Source of the DNA: Gammaproteobacteria bacterium
GTDB lineage: Bacteria; Pseudomonadota; Gammaproteobacteria; Francisellales; CACEW01
Length of the DNA: 64,000 nt
Direction of reading: 5' to 3'
NCBI GenBank assembly: GCA_030652335.1
Contig: JAUSAW010000007.1
Span: 62,001-126,000 of the forward strand
Shown: positions 18,370 to 27,678 of the stretch, in pieces
Numbering within the stretch: position 1 is the first letter of the stretch
Layout of the letters: the number at the start of each line of letters is the position of its first letter
Made by a program: the position numbers and the translations under genes
Notes under the pieces: generated by a model
The model's input: only the letters and a program-made list of their open reading frames with translations
Databases searched by the model: none
What the model was told of the DNA's origin: nothing

Positions 18370-18449
18370 TTTTATGACTAGTTTTGGTTTACCTAGAGCG
18401 TGCAGAATGATAGCATTGGGCAAGATATTTTACTTGTCGACGGATAACA

Positions 18450-19043
18450 ATGACTTCAACTACTTCTTTACCCCCGTTTGAGGCGGTATCTCAAGCTTTG
18501 GAACAATTACACGCGCTCGGAACGGCGGCTGAAACGCATGGTTTGCTTTGTGCTTTATTTAGTAGCGGTGCCGTTGTGCATCAAGAAGCCTGGCTTAATT
18601 CATTAATTACCTCGCATTTTGAAGCCAACGATCTCGATGCCAAACACAATCAAGACATCTTGACAGCCCTTTATACAGCGACCGAAGACGGTTTTCATTC
18701 TGAACAATTTGAATTGCAATTATTATTGCCTGGCGATGAAACCGACCTTGAAACCCGAGTTGAAGCTTTGGCTGAATGGTGCCAAGGTTTTATTAGCGGG
18801 CTAAATCTAATCGGTATTCCGGTTGAAAACCATCCCGACACTGATGTGGGTGAGGCGTTAAAAGATTTAATTGAAATTTCCTGTATTAGTTATATGGATG
18901 AACAAAACGGCGATGATGAGGCCGAAAAAAATTATACCGAACTCGTCGAGCATACACGCCTAGCTGTTATTTTAGTGTATGGTGAATTACGATCGGCCGA
19001 TACTCAAAAAGCAGGGTCACAGAGCAGCACAACCTTGCATTAA
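18450..19043 (+). CDS. ygfB: UPF0149 family protein YgfB
   Basis: A 197-aa all-helical acidic protein of the YgfB/YecA (UPF0149) family. The GLLCALF stretch near the N-terminus and the EWCQGFISGLNL segment in the middle are diagnostic. Relatives sit upstream of the ubiquinone hydroxylase genes, as here. In Pseudomonas a homologue affects gene regulation, but the biochemical role is not settled. pepP, which usually sits between ygfB and ubiH, is missing. Only 21 bp separates it from ubiH, indicating an operon. Confidence 0.88.
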   Translation: MTSTTSLPPFEAVSQALEQLHALGTAAETHGLLCALFSSGAVVHQEAWLNSLITSHFEANDLDAKHNQDILTALYTATEDGFHSEQFELQLLLPGDETDLETRVEALAEWCQGFISGLNLIGIPVENHPDTDVGEALKDLIEISCISYMDEQNGDDEAEKNYTELVEHTRLAVILVYGELRSADTQKAGSQSSTTLH

Positions 19044-19064
19044 CCTTAAGCTTTACGGAGCGAA

Positions 19065-20303
19065 ATGAGCGATAAGTTTGACATAGTGATCATTGGTGGA
19101 GGGCTGGTTGGCGCCACATTGGCCCTGGCTCTTGCTCCCCTTAAATTAAAAATCGCTATCGTTGAAACTCAAACCGAACATCAATTTCAACACTCCCATT
19201 TAGAGGTGCGCTCCTTAGCTTTGGCTTATGGTGGCGCTCAAATCCTCAGAGGCTTAGGCTTGTGGGAATTTATTCAGCCGCAGGTCAATCCCATACTTAA
19301 TATCCATGTATCGGATCGAGGTCATTTTGGTATGACTCGATTGTCCGCAGATAAAACCCATGTCGATGCTTTAGGCTATGTAATAGAAATTCCTGTGTTA
19401 TTGTCCGTCTTATATCAACAGCTAGCTTTAAGCTCGGTTAAGCAATTTTCTCCCGCTACTTTATTACAGTTAGATCAAGCTTCGGATCAGGTTACTTTAT
19501 TGATAGAAACAGAGGGCGTGAAAAAATCGATTTCGGCTAAATTAGTCTTAGGCGCGGATGGAGGTAAATCAACCGTTCGCCAGCTATTAGCCATCGAAAG
19601 TCATGAGCATGATTATGAGCAAGTTGCGATAGTCAGCAATATTCGCCTAAAGCGTCCGCATCTCAATCAGGCTTATGAGCGTTTTACGGCCGATGGGCCT
19701 CTGGCTTTATTACCCTTAAGCGATAATCGCATGTCGATAATTTGGACGGTTAAACAAGATCGAGTAGCTGGCTTTTTAGCGCAATCCGATGCCGAGTTTT
19801 TATCGAATCTGCAATTAGCCTTTGGTTATCGAGCAGGGCGATTTGAGGCGATTGGAGCAAGACAAACCTATCCTTTAAAACAGCTAAAAGTGAATTCGCA
19901 TTATAGAAGTCGGGTAGGCTTAATAGGCAATTCGGCCCATAGTTTGCACCCAGTTGCAGGCCAAGGTTTTAATCTAAGCATGCGTGATATAGCAGGCTTG
20001 GTGTCGATTATTGCTGATAAGCATTATCAGGGTATAGATTTAGACGAGACCGTTTTTGAGCGCTATGTAGCGCTTCGCGAGGCGGATCACGCTATTATGC
20101 TTAAAGTGACGGATACGTTGGTTAAAGTGTTTTCCACCCAAAGTTTTATATGGTCATTGCCTCGCAATATTGCCTTGCATAAGGTGGAGCGTTTAAGCCC
20201 TATTAAGCATGAAATCAATAAGCTAATGATGGGAGTCAGGGGTAGACTCAATCGATTGGCAAGGGGTTTACCTTTGGAACAGGATTGCGCAACTTATGAC
20301 TAA
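19065..20303 (+). CDS. ubiH: 2-octaprenyl-6-methoxyphenol hydroxylase
   Basis: FAD monooxygenase of aerobic ubiquinone synthesis that introduces a ring hydroxyl at the membrane-associated Ubi complex. The 412-aa product has the N-terminal dinucleotide fold (GGGLVGATLALAL), the GADGGKSTVR segment and the C-terminal FAD-binding GNSAHSLHPVAGQGFNLSMRD motif characteristic of UbiH/COQ6. CGGAG precedes the ATG. The next hydroxylase gene overlaps its 3' end by 8 bp, so the pair is translationally coupled. UbiH versus UbiI is assigned by gene order and by resemblance. Confidence 0.92.
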   Translation: MSDKFDIVIIGGGLVGATLALALAPLKLKIAIVETQTEHQFQHSHLEVRSLALAYGGAQILRGLGLWEFIQPQVNPILNIHVSDRGHFGMTRLSADKTHVDALGYVIEIPVLLSVLYQQLALSSVKQFSPATLLQLDQASDQVTLLIETEGVKKSISAKLVLGADGGKSTVRQLLAIESHEHDYEQVAIVSNIRLKRPHLNQAYERFTADGPLALLPLSDNRMSIIWTVKQDRVAGFLAQSDAEFLSNLQLAFGYRAGRFEAIGARQTYPLKQLKVNSHYRSRVGLIGNSAHSLHPVAGQGFNLSMRDIAGLVSIIADKHYQGIDLDETVFERYVALREADHAIMLKVTDTLVKVFSTQSFIWSLPRNIALHKVERLSPIKHEINKLMMGVRGRLNRLARGLPLEQDCATYD

Positions 20304-21543
20304 GGCGGCAAATCAACCTATCCTAATTATTGGAGCCGGCCTGGTCGGTTTAACTATGGCGAACTTATTAGCCAAACAAGGTTTTTCGGTCAGGATTATC
20401 GATAAAGAGGCGCCTGATACCAGCTATGATGATGCGATCGGTCTTAGGGTCAGCGCGATTAATAAGACCTCACAAAAATTATTTGAAGACCTGGGTCTTT
20501 GGTCGGCCATGCAGAACCTACGTATGGGCCCGTATGAGAGAATGCTGGTCTGGGATGAAGGCAGTGAGGCCCATATTGAAATGGATGCCGCAGAGGTTGG
20601 TGAAACTACCTTAGGCTTTATTATTGAAAACCATCTAATGCTTAAAGTGCTATTTGAAGGGCTAGAAGCCTATCCAAAAGAACAGGTGCAGTTTATTCTC
20701 GATACCCCCATCGCGTTAAAAGAACATAACACTGGCTGGGAGTTGGAGCTGGCCTCGGGTCAAATCATAGAGGCAAGTTTACTTATTGCAGCGGATGGCT
20801 CAAAATCCTGGGTAAGGTCTGCCGTGCATATCGAATCCTCCACTCATGATTTTCAGCAGCAGGCTTTAGTGTGTACTGTGAGGTGCGAGAAACCACATCG
20901 TTTTACAGCGAGGCAACGTTTTTTAGAATCAGGCCCATTAGCCTTTTTGCCTTTGCATGATTCGCATTTATGCTCGATCGTATGGAGCACTAGCAAAGAG
21001 CAGGCGGAAAATTTGGCTGGCTTGCCTGATGATGAATTTAATACGGCTTTAGAGAAGGCGTTTTGGATCCCGGGTTCCGCTGAGCGGCCCCAGGATGACA
21101 GCTCCACTTCAGTGGGGATCCAGACCAGTGCTCTAGGCAAGCTCCAGGTCATTGGCTTTCGAGCGCACTATCCTTTAAGCCAGCATCATGCCAAGCACTA
21201 TGTTAAAAAAGGCTTAGCCTTAATTGGCGATGCGGCGCATAGCATCCATCCATTAGCTGGCCAAGGCGTTAATCTAGGATTTGCCGATGCCAAGGCTTTG
21301 GCTGAGGTATTAACTCAAGCTAAATTAAAAGGCCGTACTATTGCATCGGAATCCACCTTGCTTCAATATCAGCGGTCACGTAAGCATTATAATGCCGCTA
21401 TAATGTGGTCTATGTATGGTTTTAATACTTTATTTTCAAATCGACTTGCTACATTAGCTCGTCTACGAGAAATCGGCGTTAATGCTGTTGATAAGCAGTC
21501 CTTTATTAAACGTTTTTTTATTAAACAAGCCATGGATTCATAG
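20296..21543 (+). CDS. ubiI: Second ubiquinone-pathway FAD monooxygenase (UbiI/VisC type)
   Basis: A 415-aa paralogue of UbiH with GAGLVGLTMANLLA near the N-terminus, AADGSKSWVR in the middle and GDAAHSIHPLAGQGVNLGFADAKAL as the FAD motif. The second gene of the ubiH-visC pair normally encodes UbiI, the C5 hydroxylase. UbiF (C6) is so similar that the symbol is tentative, and this organism may use two enzymes for three positions. It starts inside ubiH and ends 10 bp before pmbA. Confidence 0.85.
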   Translation: MTKAANQPILIIGAGLVGLTMANLLAKQGFSVRIIDKEAPDTSYDDAIGLRVSAINKTSQKLFEDLGLWSAMQNLRMGPYERMLVWDEGSEAHIEMDAAEVGETTLGFIIENHLMLKVLFEGLEAYPKEQVQFILDTPIALKEHNTGWELELASGQIIEASLLIAADGSKSWVRSAVHIESSTHDFQQQALVCTVRCEKPHRFTARQRFLESGPLAFLPLHDSHLCSIVWSTSKEQAENLAGLPDDEFNTALEKAFWIPGSAERPQDDSSTSVGIQTSALGKLQVIGFRAHYPLSQHHAKHYVKKGLALIGDAAHSIHPLAGQGVNLGFADAKALAEVLTQAKLKGRTIASESTLLQYQRSRKHYNAAIMWSMYGFNTLFSNRLATLARLREIGVNAVDKQSFIKRFFIKQAMDS

Positions 21544-21553
21544 TGAGGACAGC

Positions 21554-22891
21554 GTGACGAAACATAGTTTACCCAATCAAGAACAGCTTAGCCAAGTGGC
21601 GGAACATATTTTAAAACTAGCCAAAAGCCGTGGGGCTACTAGCGCTGAAATGTCAGTCGGTTCTGGCATGGGGTTTTCAGCCACGGTACGATTAGGTGAG
21701 CCTGAAACCATCGAGCATGAGCAAGATCAATCAGTCGATATTACTGTATATTACGGTCAGAAAAAAGGCTCAGCCACCACTACCGATATGAACCTTGCCA
21801 TGATCGATAAAGTCGTGGAAGCTGCATGCTCGATGGCCCAATATACCGTCGAAGATGATTGTGCCGGCTTGGCTGATCCCGATACTTTAGCCAAAGACTG
21901 GCCGGAATTAGATTTATATCATCCCTGGGATATTAGCGTTAAAGACGCTATCGAGCAGGCTAAAGCCTGCGAAAAACTGGCCATGGACTTTGACCCTAGA
22001 ATCAATAATTCAGAAGGGGCGACATTAGAAACCTATCAATCGATACATCTTTATGCCAACTCTCATGGTTTTATAGGTGGGGCGAAAAGTAGCCGTCATG
22101 GCTTAAGTGTAAGCGTCATTGCCGAAGCCAATGGGCAGATGCAGCATGATTATGGTTATACCAGTGCGCGCGATTATCGTGATTTATGGTCGGCTAAAAG
22201 GGTAGCGGAAGAAGCGGCAGAACGTACCTTGCAGAAGCTTAACCCTCGTAAAATTAAGACCTGTGAGGTGCCGGTTATTTTTATCGCCGATGTCGCTACT
22301 TCTCTTATAAGCAGTTTTTTAGGCGCGATTAGCGGCGGAAGCCTGTATCGACGCAGTAGCTTTTTGTTGGATAGCTTAGGCCAACGCTTATTCCCAGAGT
22401 TTGTTACTATTAGTGAAGACCCTTATATTTTAAAAGGTATCGCTAGCTGCCCATTCGATGGTGAGGGTGTAAAAGTCCAGAAGCGCGATATCGTCAGCCA
22501 AGGTGTTTTACAGGGCTATGTGCTGGGAAGCTATTCAGGCAGAAAGCTTAAGTTGAAATCTACCGGTAATGCAGGTGGGGTGCATAATATTTTAGTACAA
22601 TCCGGCCAGCAAGACTTAGCGGCTTTACTTAAAACCATGCACAAGGGTTTATTGGTAACGGATGTCATTGGTCAAGGGGTGAATTTAGTCACGGGTGATT
22701 ATTCGCGCGGAGCTTCTGGATTTTGGGTTGAAAATGGCGAAATTATGCATCCGGTTGAAGAAATTACCATTGCTAGCAACTTACGAGATATGTTTAGCGG
22801 CATAATTGGAATTGGCTCAGATATCGAGAAGCGAGGCAAGATCCAAGTAGGATCGATTTTAATTGATAAAATGACTGTGGCAGGGAATTAG
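21554..22891 (+). CDS. pmbA: Metalloprotease PmbA/TldE
   Basis: Subunit of the TldD/TldE protease, which degrades or matures small peptides in the cytoplasm. The 445-aa protein matches the family. The conserved C-terminal half includes ISGGSLYRRSSFLLDSLG and GLLVTDVIGQGVNLVTGDYSRGASGFWVENG. I chose the GTG at 21554, preceded by GAGGA, rather than an in-frame TTG at 21482, because the latter would lie deep inside ubiI and add residues with no family match. TldD itself is not in the window. Confidence 0.93.
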   Translation: MTKHSLPNQEQLSQVAEHILKLAKSRGATSAEMSVGSGMGFSATVRLGEPETIEHEQDQSVDITVYYGQKKGSATTTDMNLAMIDKVVEAACSMAQYTVEDDCAGLADPDTLAKDWPELDLYHPWDISVKDAIEQAKACEKLAMDFDPRINNSEGATLETYQSIHLYANSHGFIGGAKSSRHGLSVSVIAEANGQMQHDYGYTSARDYRDLWSAKRVAEEAAERTLQKLNPRKIKTCEVPVIFIADVATSLISSFLGAISGGSLYRRSSFLLDSLGQRLFPEFVTISEDPYILKGIASCPFDGEGVKVQKRDIVSQGVLQGYVLGSYSGRKLKLKSTGNAGGVHNILVQSGQQDLAALLKTMHKGLLVTDVIGQGVNLVTGDYSRGASGFWVENGEIMHPVEEITIASNLRDMFSGIIGIGSDIEKRGKIQVGSILIDKMTVAGN

Positions 22892-22943
22892 CTCTAAAGC
22901 CACGATAGTTAATATAGTGAAGGATAACTATTAACAATACAAG

Positions 22944-23108
22944 ATGTTGGAATCTAACGTAAGTGCGCTTGGGGTTTTAGGTGCGATCTATATTATTAGT
23001 GTAAGCTCTGAGGCTAGTGATGATCTTGGGCTATCACTGCCTTTGCAAAAAGTCACGCATGCTAATGCAGGGGCTGCTGGCCAAGAAAGCCAAGTGGTTT
23101 ATGCCTAA
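22944..23108 (+). CDS. Possible 54-aa peptide with hydrophobic N-terminus
   Basis: An open frame from ATG to TAA in the gap between pmbA and the transporter. It begins with a hydrophobic stretch (SALGVLGAIYIISVSS) and ends in a polar tail (AGAAGQESQVVYA). There is no clear Shine-Dalgarno sequence and I recognise no family. It could be a small secreted or membrane peptide, a gene remnant or a chance frame. Confidence 0.3.
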   Translation: MLESNVSALGVLGAIYIISVSSEASDDLGLSLPLQKVTHANAGAAGQESQVVYA

Positions 23109-23110
23109 AT

Positions 23111-23872
23111 TCAATAGGTTTTTAGTATCACTATAAGCAGCATAATGCTGACCATCGCTATAAATAGGGGCTTAATAAGTTTAGCCCCTTGCTGCATGAT
23201 TAGTTTAGCCCCGATATGCGCGCCGATAAACTGCCCTAGCGCCATTAACAGTCCGATGGAATAGATGACATGTCCGCCGACAATAAACCATATCAGGGCG
23301 ACTATATTGCTAGTGAAATTATACACCTTGGCATGGATGGTGGCTTTCTGCAGGTTATATCCTAAGAAAAAAACCAAAGCCACCACCCAAAATGAGCCGG
23401 TGCCTGGCCCAAAAAATCCATCATAAAACCCCAGTACTAATCCAAAAATAAGCATGGTGGTATTTTTAGACAGTCGAGCCGGTTGATCTGCTGCACTCAT
23501 CCGAGAGGATGCTATGCTATAAAGTAAGATTGCTGCTAATAGCAAGGGCAGCAGTTTCTGTAAAAAATCATCCTGTAATAGCAGAACTGCAAATGTGCCC
23601 AGGCTGGCGCCGATTAAACAATACAATGATCCTATCCAAATATCTTTAAACGGAGTATGGCTATATTGCATTAACCTAGTCGCAGCGGTTCCAGAGCCAA
23701 AACAAGCCTGAAGTTTATTAGTGCCTAATACTAGGCCAGGGGGAATTCCTACGGCTAAAAGGGCGGGTACGGTGATAAGCCCACCACCGCCTGCGATAGT
23801 GTCGATAATGCCTGCCATTAAGCTACAGGCAAATAAGAAACTTAACAGCAACCAGGATAGATGAAGTATCAT
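23111..23872 (-). CDS. TSUP family membrane permease (TauE/SafE, YfcA-like)
   Basis: A 253-aa polytopic protein with about eight membrane helices. The duplicated family signature is visible: GIIDTIAGGGGLITVPALL near the N-terminus and GFYDGFFGPGTGSFWVVALVF in the middle. Members export or import sulfite, sulfoacetate or other organic sulfur anions; the substrate cannot be told from sequence. The start lies 12 bp after tamB on the same strand, so it may ride on the tamAB message although no Shine-Dalgarno is obvious. Confidence 0.88.
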   Translation of the reverse strand: MILHLSWLLLSFLFACSLMAGIIDTIAGGGGLITVPALLAVGIPPGLVLGTNKLQACFGSGTAATRLMQYSHTPFKDIWIGSLYCLIGASLGTFAVLLLQDDFLQKLLPLLLAAILLYSIASSRMSAADQPARLSKNTTMLIFGLVLGFYDGFFGPGTGSFWVVALVFFLGYNLQKATIHAKVYNFTSNIVALIWFIVGGHVIYSIGLLMALGQFIGAHIGAKLIMQQGAKLIKPLFIAMVSIMLLIVILKTY

Positions 23873-23884
23873 AAAATTAAGGTG

Positions 23885-25900
23885 TTATCTGTTAATGGTA
23901 AACACCATATCAGCGCCTTGAGCCTGAGTACCTGCATTGGTTTTAAAACTCCAATATTTAGAAAGTTGTAAGCTAGTATCCAGCTCTTGTTGATTGTTAA
24001 ATAAGCCTATGCCATATCTAACATAAAGTCTAGGCGTAATGGTTTTGCCGATAAAAACAGCGGTAGTATCTTGTGCTGTTTCACCAATAGCATTATCCGT
24101 ACCAGCTGGTGGCGAATTTAATGAGCCCAAAGCGAGCTGACTAATGCCTAATTTTTTTTGGATGGAATTAAGCAGATTATTGCCGCCACCACTCGATGCC
24201 AAGGTCATGGCTGCCTGAGATAAGATGTTTTTATCTGCTTCTTGTACTTGGCTAAAGGGTTGGCCTAGTACGATATAGGACAGTATATCTTCTTGGCTTA
24301 AAGAGGGGTTAGAATAGAGTTCTATAATGGGCTTATTGAGGGTCCCCAAGATATTGGCGCCTAGTTCCAAAGAGGGGTTGACTAGATTGCCGCTATTGCT
24401 CGGTGGTAAATCATAAGAAGCCTTAATATCGAGATTGGGGTTATTGAGCGGGCTATGAGCATATACGAGTTCACCGTGGGTGATGATAAAACGCTTGCCA
24501 TAATTCTCATAGGTGCCCTGATGCAGTTGCAATTTACCAATTGCGCTTAAACTGCTTCCGGATAAGCTTACTATATTCAATTGCCCGTCGATATGAGTCT
24601 GTATTCCAAAACCAGTTAAAATAACATTACGTCCAACCACAAGGTTTAGCTTTAATTCCATAGCTAAGCTTTGCTGATTGTCGATGGGATAATTATTTTC
24701 ATCCACATAGACGATATCGGATTCAGCTGGATTTTTATTTTGTAATTGACCCACATTGATAAGCGCTTTATCAATCGTAATATTGCCCTCTACAGCCTGC
24801 TTATGATTAGCATAACGGTATTGCAAATCTGGGTTAATAAATACGGTATATTCGGGTAAGTCAGCGATTAAAAAATCGTGGCCTTTTACACCGAGATTAA
24901 GGGTGGGTTGACTTAAGTCAGCATTTGCCTCGCCTAGTATTTTTATAGAGCCTGGGCCTGACTGCGCGGCGCCTGTAATATGAAGCTGTTGATTGCTTGC
25001 ATCGATCAGCACATTAATAGCATGAATATTGATGCCTAAGCTAGGCCAGTCCATTGCGGCATTTTTTAGCATAATTTGGCCGTTAAGAGTAGTAGGCTGC
25101 CATTGACCGTTAGCACATAGTGTTGCGGCGTGATTAGATAAACATAAGGTAGATAGGCTAATGCGATTAGTGAGTAGTTCTATGTCGCTTGGATGGCTTA
25201 GAGCCCATAAGCCCATCGGTGATTGGACCGATAGAGTAGTAATCAGATAGTGCATAGCTTTAGGTTGTGCTTGGCTTTTCCATTTAAGCTGATAGTTGGG
25301 GGTATCGATATCGGCAATTTGGTTTAATTGATTGGCTACAATGGTGAGCGCTAATGGACCGTTAAGTTTAGGCGTAAAATCATGCATATCAAGGTTGTGG
25401 GTTTGTAATGCGATATCCCAGCTTAAGCTAGGCTGTGTCTGAAACTGTAGATGCCCATCGACAGAGCCTGAAGCAAATTTAAGCGACAGTGCTTTAATAT
25501 TGAGCTGATCGATTACAATCCTAAAAGGAAAGTGTCGCGGTTTTGACGGTTTATTGGTGGGACTATATTGACCTTGAATCGAATTGGCGAATATCGACTG
25601 AATCTCAACTACCCCGTTTAATAAGCTTAAAGGCCTCCAGCAAATGGATAGGTTTGCAATATCTGCATGAATACTATCGGTTTTAATGATTACTTCAGGT
25701 AAAGTGAATTCCAGCAGGGTGCCTGTCGCTGACTTGGCATGAAGCTGTATGCCAGCGGCATATAATGGAGCTTCTATGCTGCCCAGTAATAGTCTTAAGC
25801 CCGTCTGAGAATGAATAGCCGACATAATAAGTGCAGAAAGTAGCAGAACAAATCCGAGTAAAGATAAGGCCAGTTTTCTTATTACACTTTGCCAACTCAT
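23885..25900 (-). CDS. tamB: Translocation and assembly module protein TamB, short form
   Basis: Inner-membrane-anchored periplasmic AsmA-like protein that works with TamA in outer membrane protein insertion and anterograde phospholipid transport. There is one N-terminal membrane helix (residues 10-28), a long beta-rich region and the conserved C-terminal TamB domain with PNLDIKASY, EDILSYIVLGQP and the final LSKYWSFKTNAG strands. At 671 aa it is about half the length I know for E. coli TamB (about 1260), so the hydrophobic beta-groove would be shorter. The ATG overlaps the tamA stop (ATGA), indicating coupling. Confidence 0.88.
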   Translation of the reverse strand: MSWQSVIRKLALSLLGFVLLLSALIMSAIHSQTGLRLLLGSIEAPLYAAGIQLHAKSATGTLLEFTLPEVIIKTDSIHADIANLSICWRPLSLLNGVVEIQSIFANSIQGQYSPTNKPSKPRHFPFRIVIDQLNIKALSLKFASGSVDGHLQFQTQPSLSWDIALQTHNLDMHDFTPKLNGPLALTIVANQLNQIADIDTPNYQLKWKSQAQPKAMHYLITTLSVQSPMGLWALSHPSDIELLTNRISLSTLCLSNHAATLCANGQWQPTTLNGQIMLKNAAMDWPSLGINIHAINVLIDASNQQLHITGAAQSGPGSIKILGEANADLSQPTLNLGVKGHDFLIADLPEYTVFINPDLQYRYANHKQAVEGNITIDKALINVGQLQNKNPAESDIVYVDENNYPIDNQQSLAMELKLNLVVGRNVILTGFGIQTHIDGQLNIVSLSGSSLSAIGKLQLHQGTYENYGKRFIITHGELVYAHSPLNNPNLDIKASYDLPPSNSGNLVNPSLELGANILGTLNKPIIELYSNPSLSQEDILSYIVLGQPFSQVQEADKNILSQAAMTLASSGGGNNLLNSIQKKLGISQLALGSLNSPPAGTDNAIGETAQDTTAVFIGKTITPRLYVRYGIGLFNNQQELDTSLQLSKYWSFKTNAGTQAQGADMVFTINR

Positions 25901-27642
25901 AACAAAGTCTCGATGCCGATGTCAAAACGCCAAGAGCCTTGCACGGGTTGAATAGGGTGGGCTACATATAAATTAATCGTACCAACAGGCGATCTCCAGC
26001 TCGTGCCTAACCCTGCGCCTTTCTGTAAGTTAATAGACTGTAAAGTATTAAATGCATTACCCATATCGTAAAAGACTAAGCCGCTCCAGTTGTTCCACAC
26101 TCTGCGTTCTACCGTAAACTGAGCCGCCGCAATATAGCGCCCTCCAATGAGATTGCCATTGCTATCTTCTGGGCCTAAGCTCTTATAGGCATAACCACGA
26201 ACGGTATCTACCCCGCCTGCATAAAATCGAAATATCGGTGATAAATTACTAATATCTTGTACGGCAGTCGCGCCGACTACTGCTTTAACAAAAATTCTGT
26301 CATTTGAGTCGAGATTGATCGAGCCTAATGTACGTAGAGTACCTTGAGCAAAGCTCGTGCTAGATAACAGGCTTCTACTTCCGCCTTGTGCTTGAGCAGA
26401 CCACCAATAACCCTGTTTAAAATAGCCTTTTGTTACTAACTGAGTATAGCCTAGAGTGGCTTCTGGTAATAAATAACGCTGTGCGGGTTCAATAGGATTA
26501 GCGGGCTCGGTGGCCTGAATAAAATGCTGGGTAATTCCTAATTCAGTTGACCAGGGTCCATGCTGCACAAAATGATCTAAGCCTGCGATGATATCGGTAG
26601 CTGTATAGGCTGTAATGGTGGTCTCGCTGCGCCCGACATTAATACTGCTATAGTCTGTAACTGGGTTGGCCCCGGGAATAACAAAGCTTGAGGTGACATT
26701 GGTATAATTACGGGCCGCTTGGATTTGGGCTGTAATATAGTCTCCAGTTTTGCCGATATAACGCAATTTCCAACCCAGTAATCCTCGAACACCTGTATCT
26801 GTGCCATAGCCTGCGCCGATTTGATATTCTTGAGCAGGCTTTGGAATGAGTTTAATAGTAATGGGCACGGTATAAGTCGTTTTAGCGGGGGCGGGAATAA
26901 TAGCGATGGAATCAAAGTATCCGCTGCTCGCTAAATTGCTTTGTAATTGATCGACCTGCTCCTGGCTGTATGCTTGCCCCGATTTAAAGTTTAGAAAGCG
27001 GTTTAAGAACTCGTTTGAGAAAGTGGATTGATCAAAACGAATAGTGCCATAGTGGTATTGCTTACCAGTATTGAGTTTCAAGTCTATTGCTGCCGAATAC
27101 GATTTCACCTTAATTTGGATTTGATGCTGAACATAGTTTGCATCGAAATAACCGTTGGCAATGGCCGTAGTTTGTAAGGTTGATTTAACTTGATCGTATT
27201 GATTAAGATTTAAAGTCTGCCCAATTTTAAGAAGGGAATTTACGATCACATTTTGGATGGCAGCGTTATGTTGACCCTCTCCAACGGCCATAATAGAGAT
27301 ATTTTTTATGAGTAGAGGGCGACCGGTAGTGACTTTGTAGTGAATGTGCCAAACATGCTTAGTCTCATCATGATGGATAGAGCCTCTAACCCTGGCTTGA
27401 AAATATCCCTGAACTTTAAGCGCTTGTTGAATCTGCTGGTAGCCCGCTTGAAAGGCGGTATTCATATGGCTGTTTGAGCTTAAAACATAAGCTTGATGTT
27501 GATATAGGTCGAGCGCTTGTTTAATGGGTTCGCTAAGATTTTTTGGCTGAACGTCGATCACCAAATCAATTCTATCGGCTGCTAGGCATTGAAAGGCAAA
27601 AAATATTAAGAGGCTGATTGTAAGAGTTTTTACTATTTGCAT
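25897..27642 (-). CDS. tamA: Translocation and assembly module protein TamA
   Basis: Outer-membrane Omp85-family barrel, partner of TamB. The 581-aa protein has a signal peptide (about 1-21, ending CLAAD), three POTRA-like domains (about 25-265) and a 16-strand barrel with the Omp85 signature FYAGGVDTVRGYAYKSLGP near residue 475. It ends in an aromatic/hydrophobic final strand (SWRFDIGIETLL). Length agrees with the family (about 577). It is the first gene of the tamA-tamB-TSUP cluster on the minus strand. Confidence 0.93.
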   Translation of the reverse strand: MQIVKTLTISLLIFFAFQCLAADRIDLVIDVQPKNLSEPIKQALDLYQHQAYVLSSNSHMNTAFQAGYQQIQQALKVQGYFQARVRGSIHHDETKHVWHIHYKVTTGRPLLIKNISIMAVGEGQHNAAIQNVIVNSLLKIGQTLNLNQYDQVKSTLQTTAIANGYFDANYVQHQIQIKVKSYSAAIDLKLNTGKQYHYGTIRFDQSTFSNEFLNRFLNFKSGQAYSQEQVDQLQSNLASSGYFDSIAIIPAPAKTTYTVPITIKLIPKPAQEYQIGAGYGTDTGVRGLLGWKLRYIGKTGDYITAQIQAARNYTNVTSSFVIPGANPVTDYSSINVGRSETTITAYTATDIIAGLDHFVQHGPWSTELGITQHFIQATEPANPIEPAQRYLLPEATLGYTQLVTKGYFKQGYWWSAQAQGGSRSLLSSTSFAQGTLRTLGSINLDSNDRIFVKAVVGATAVQDISNLSPIFRFYAGGVDTVRGYAYKSLGPEDSNGNLIGGRYIAAAQFTVERRVWNNWSGLVFYDMGNAFNTLQSINLQKGAGLGTSWRSPVGTINLYVAHPIQPVQGSWRFDIGIETLL

Positions 27643-27678
27643 GCCGCTATGATATCTAAAATTGCCGCTGTAAACTAG

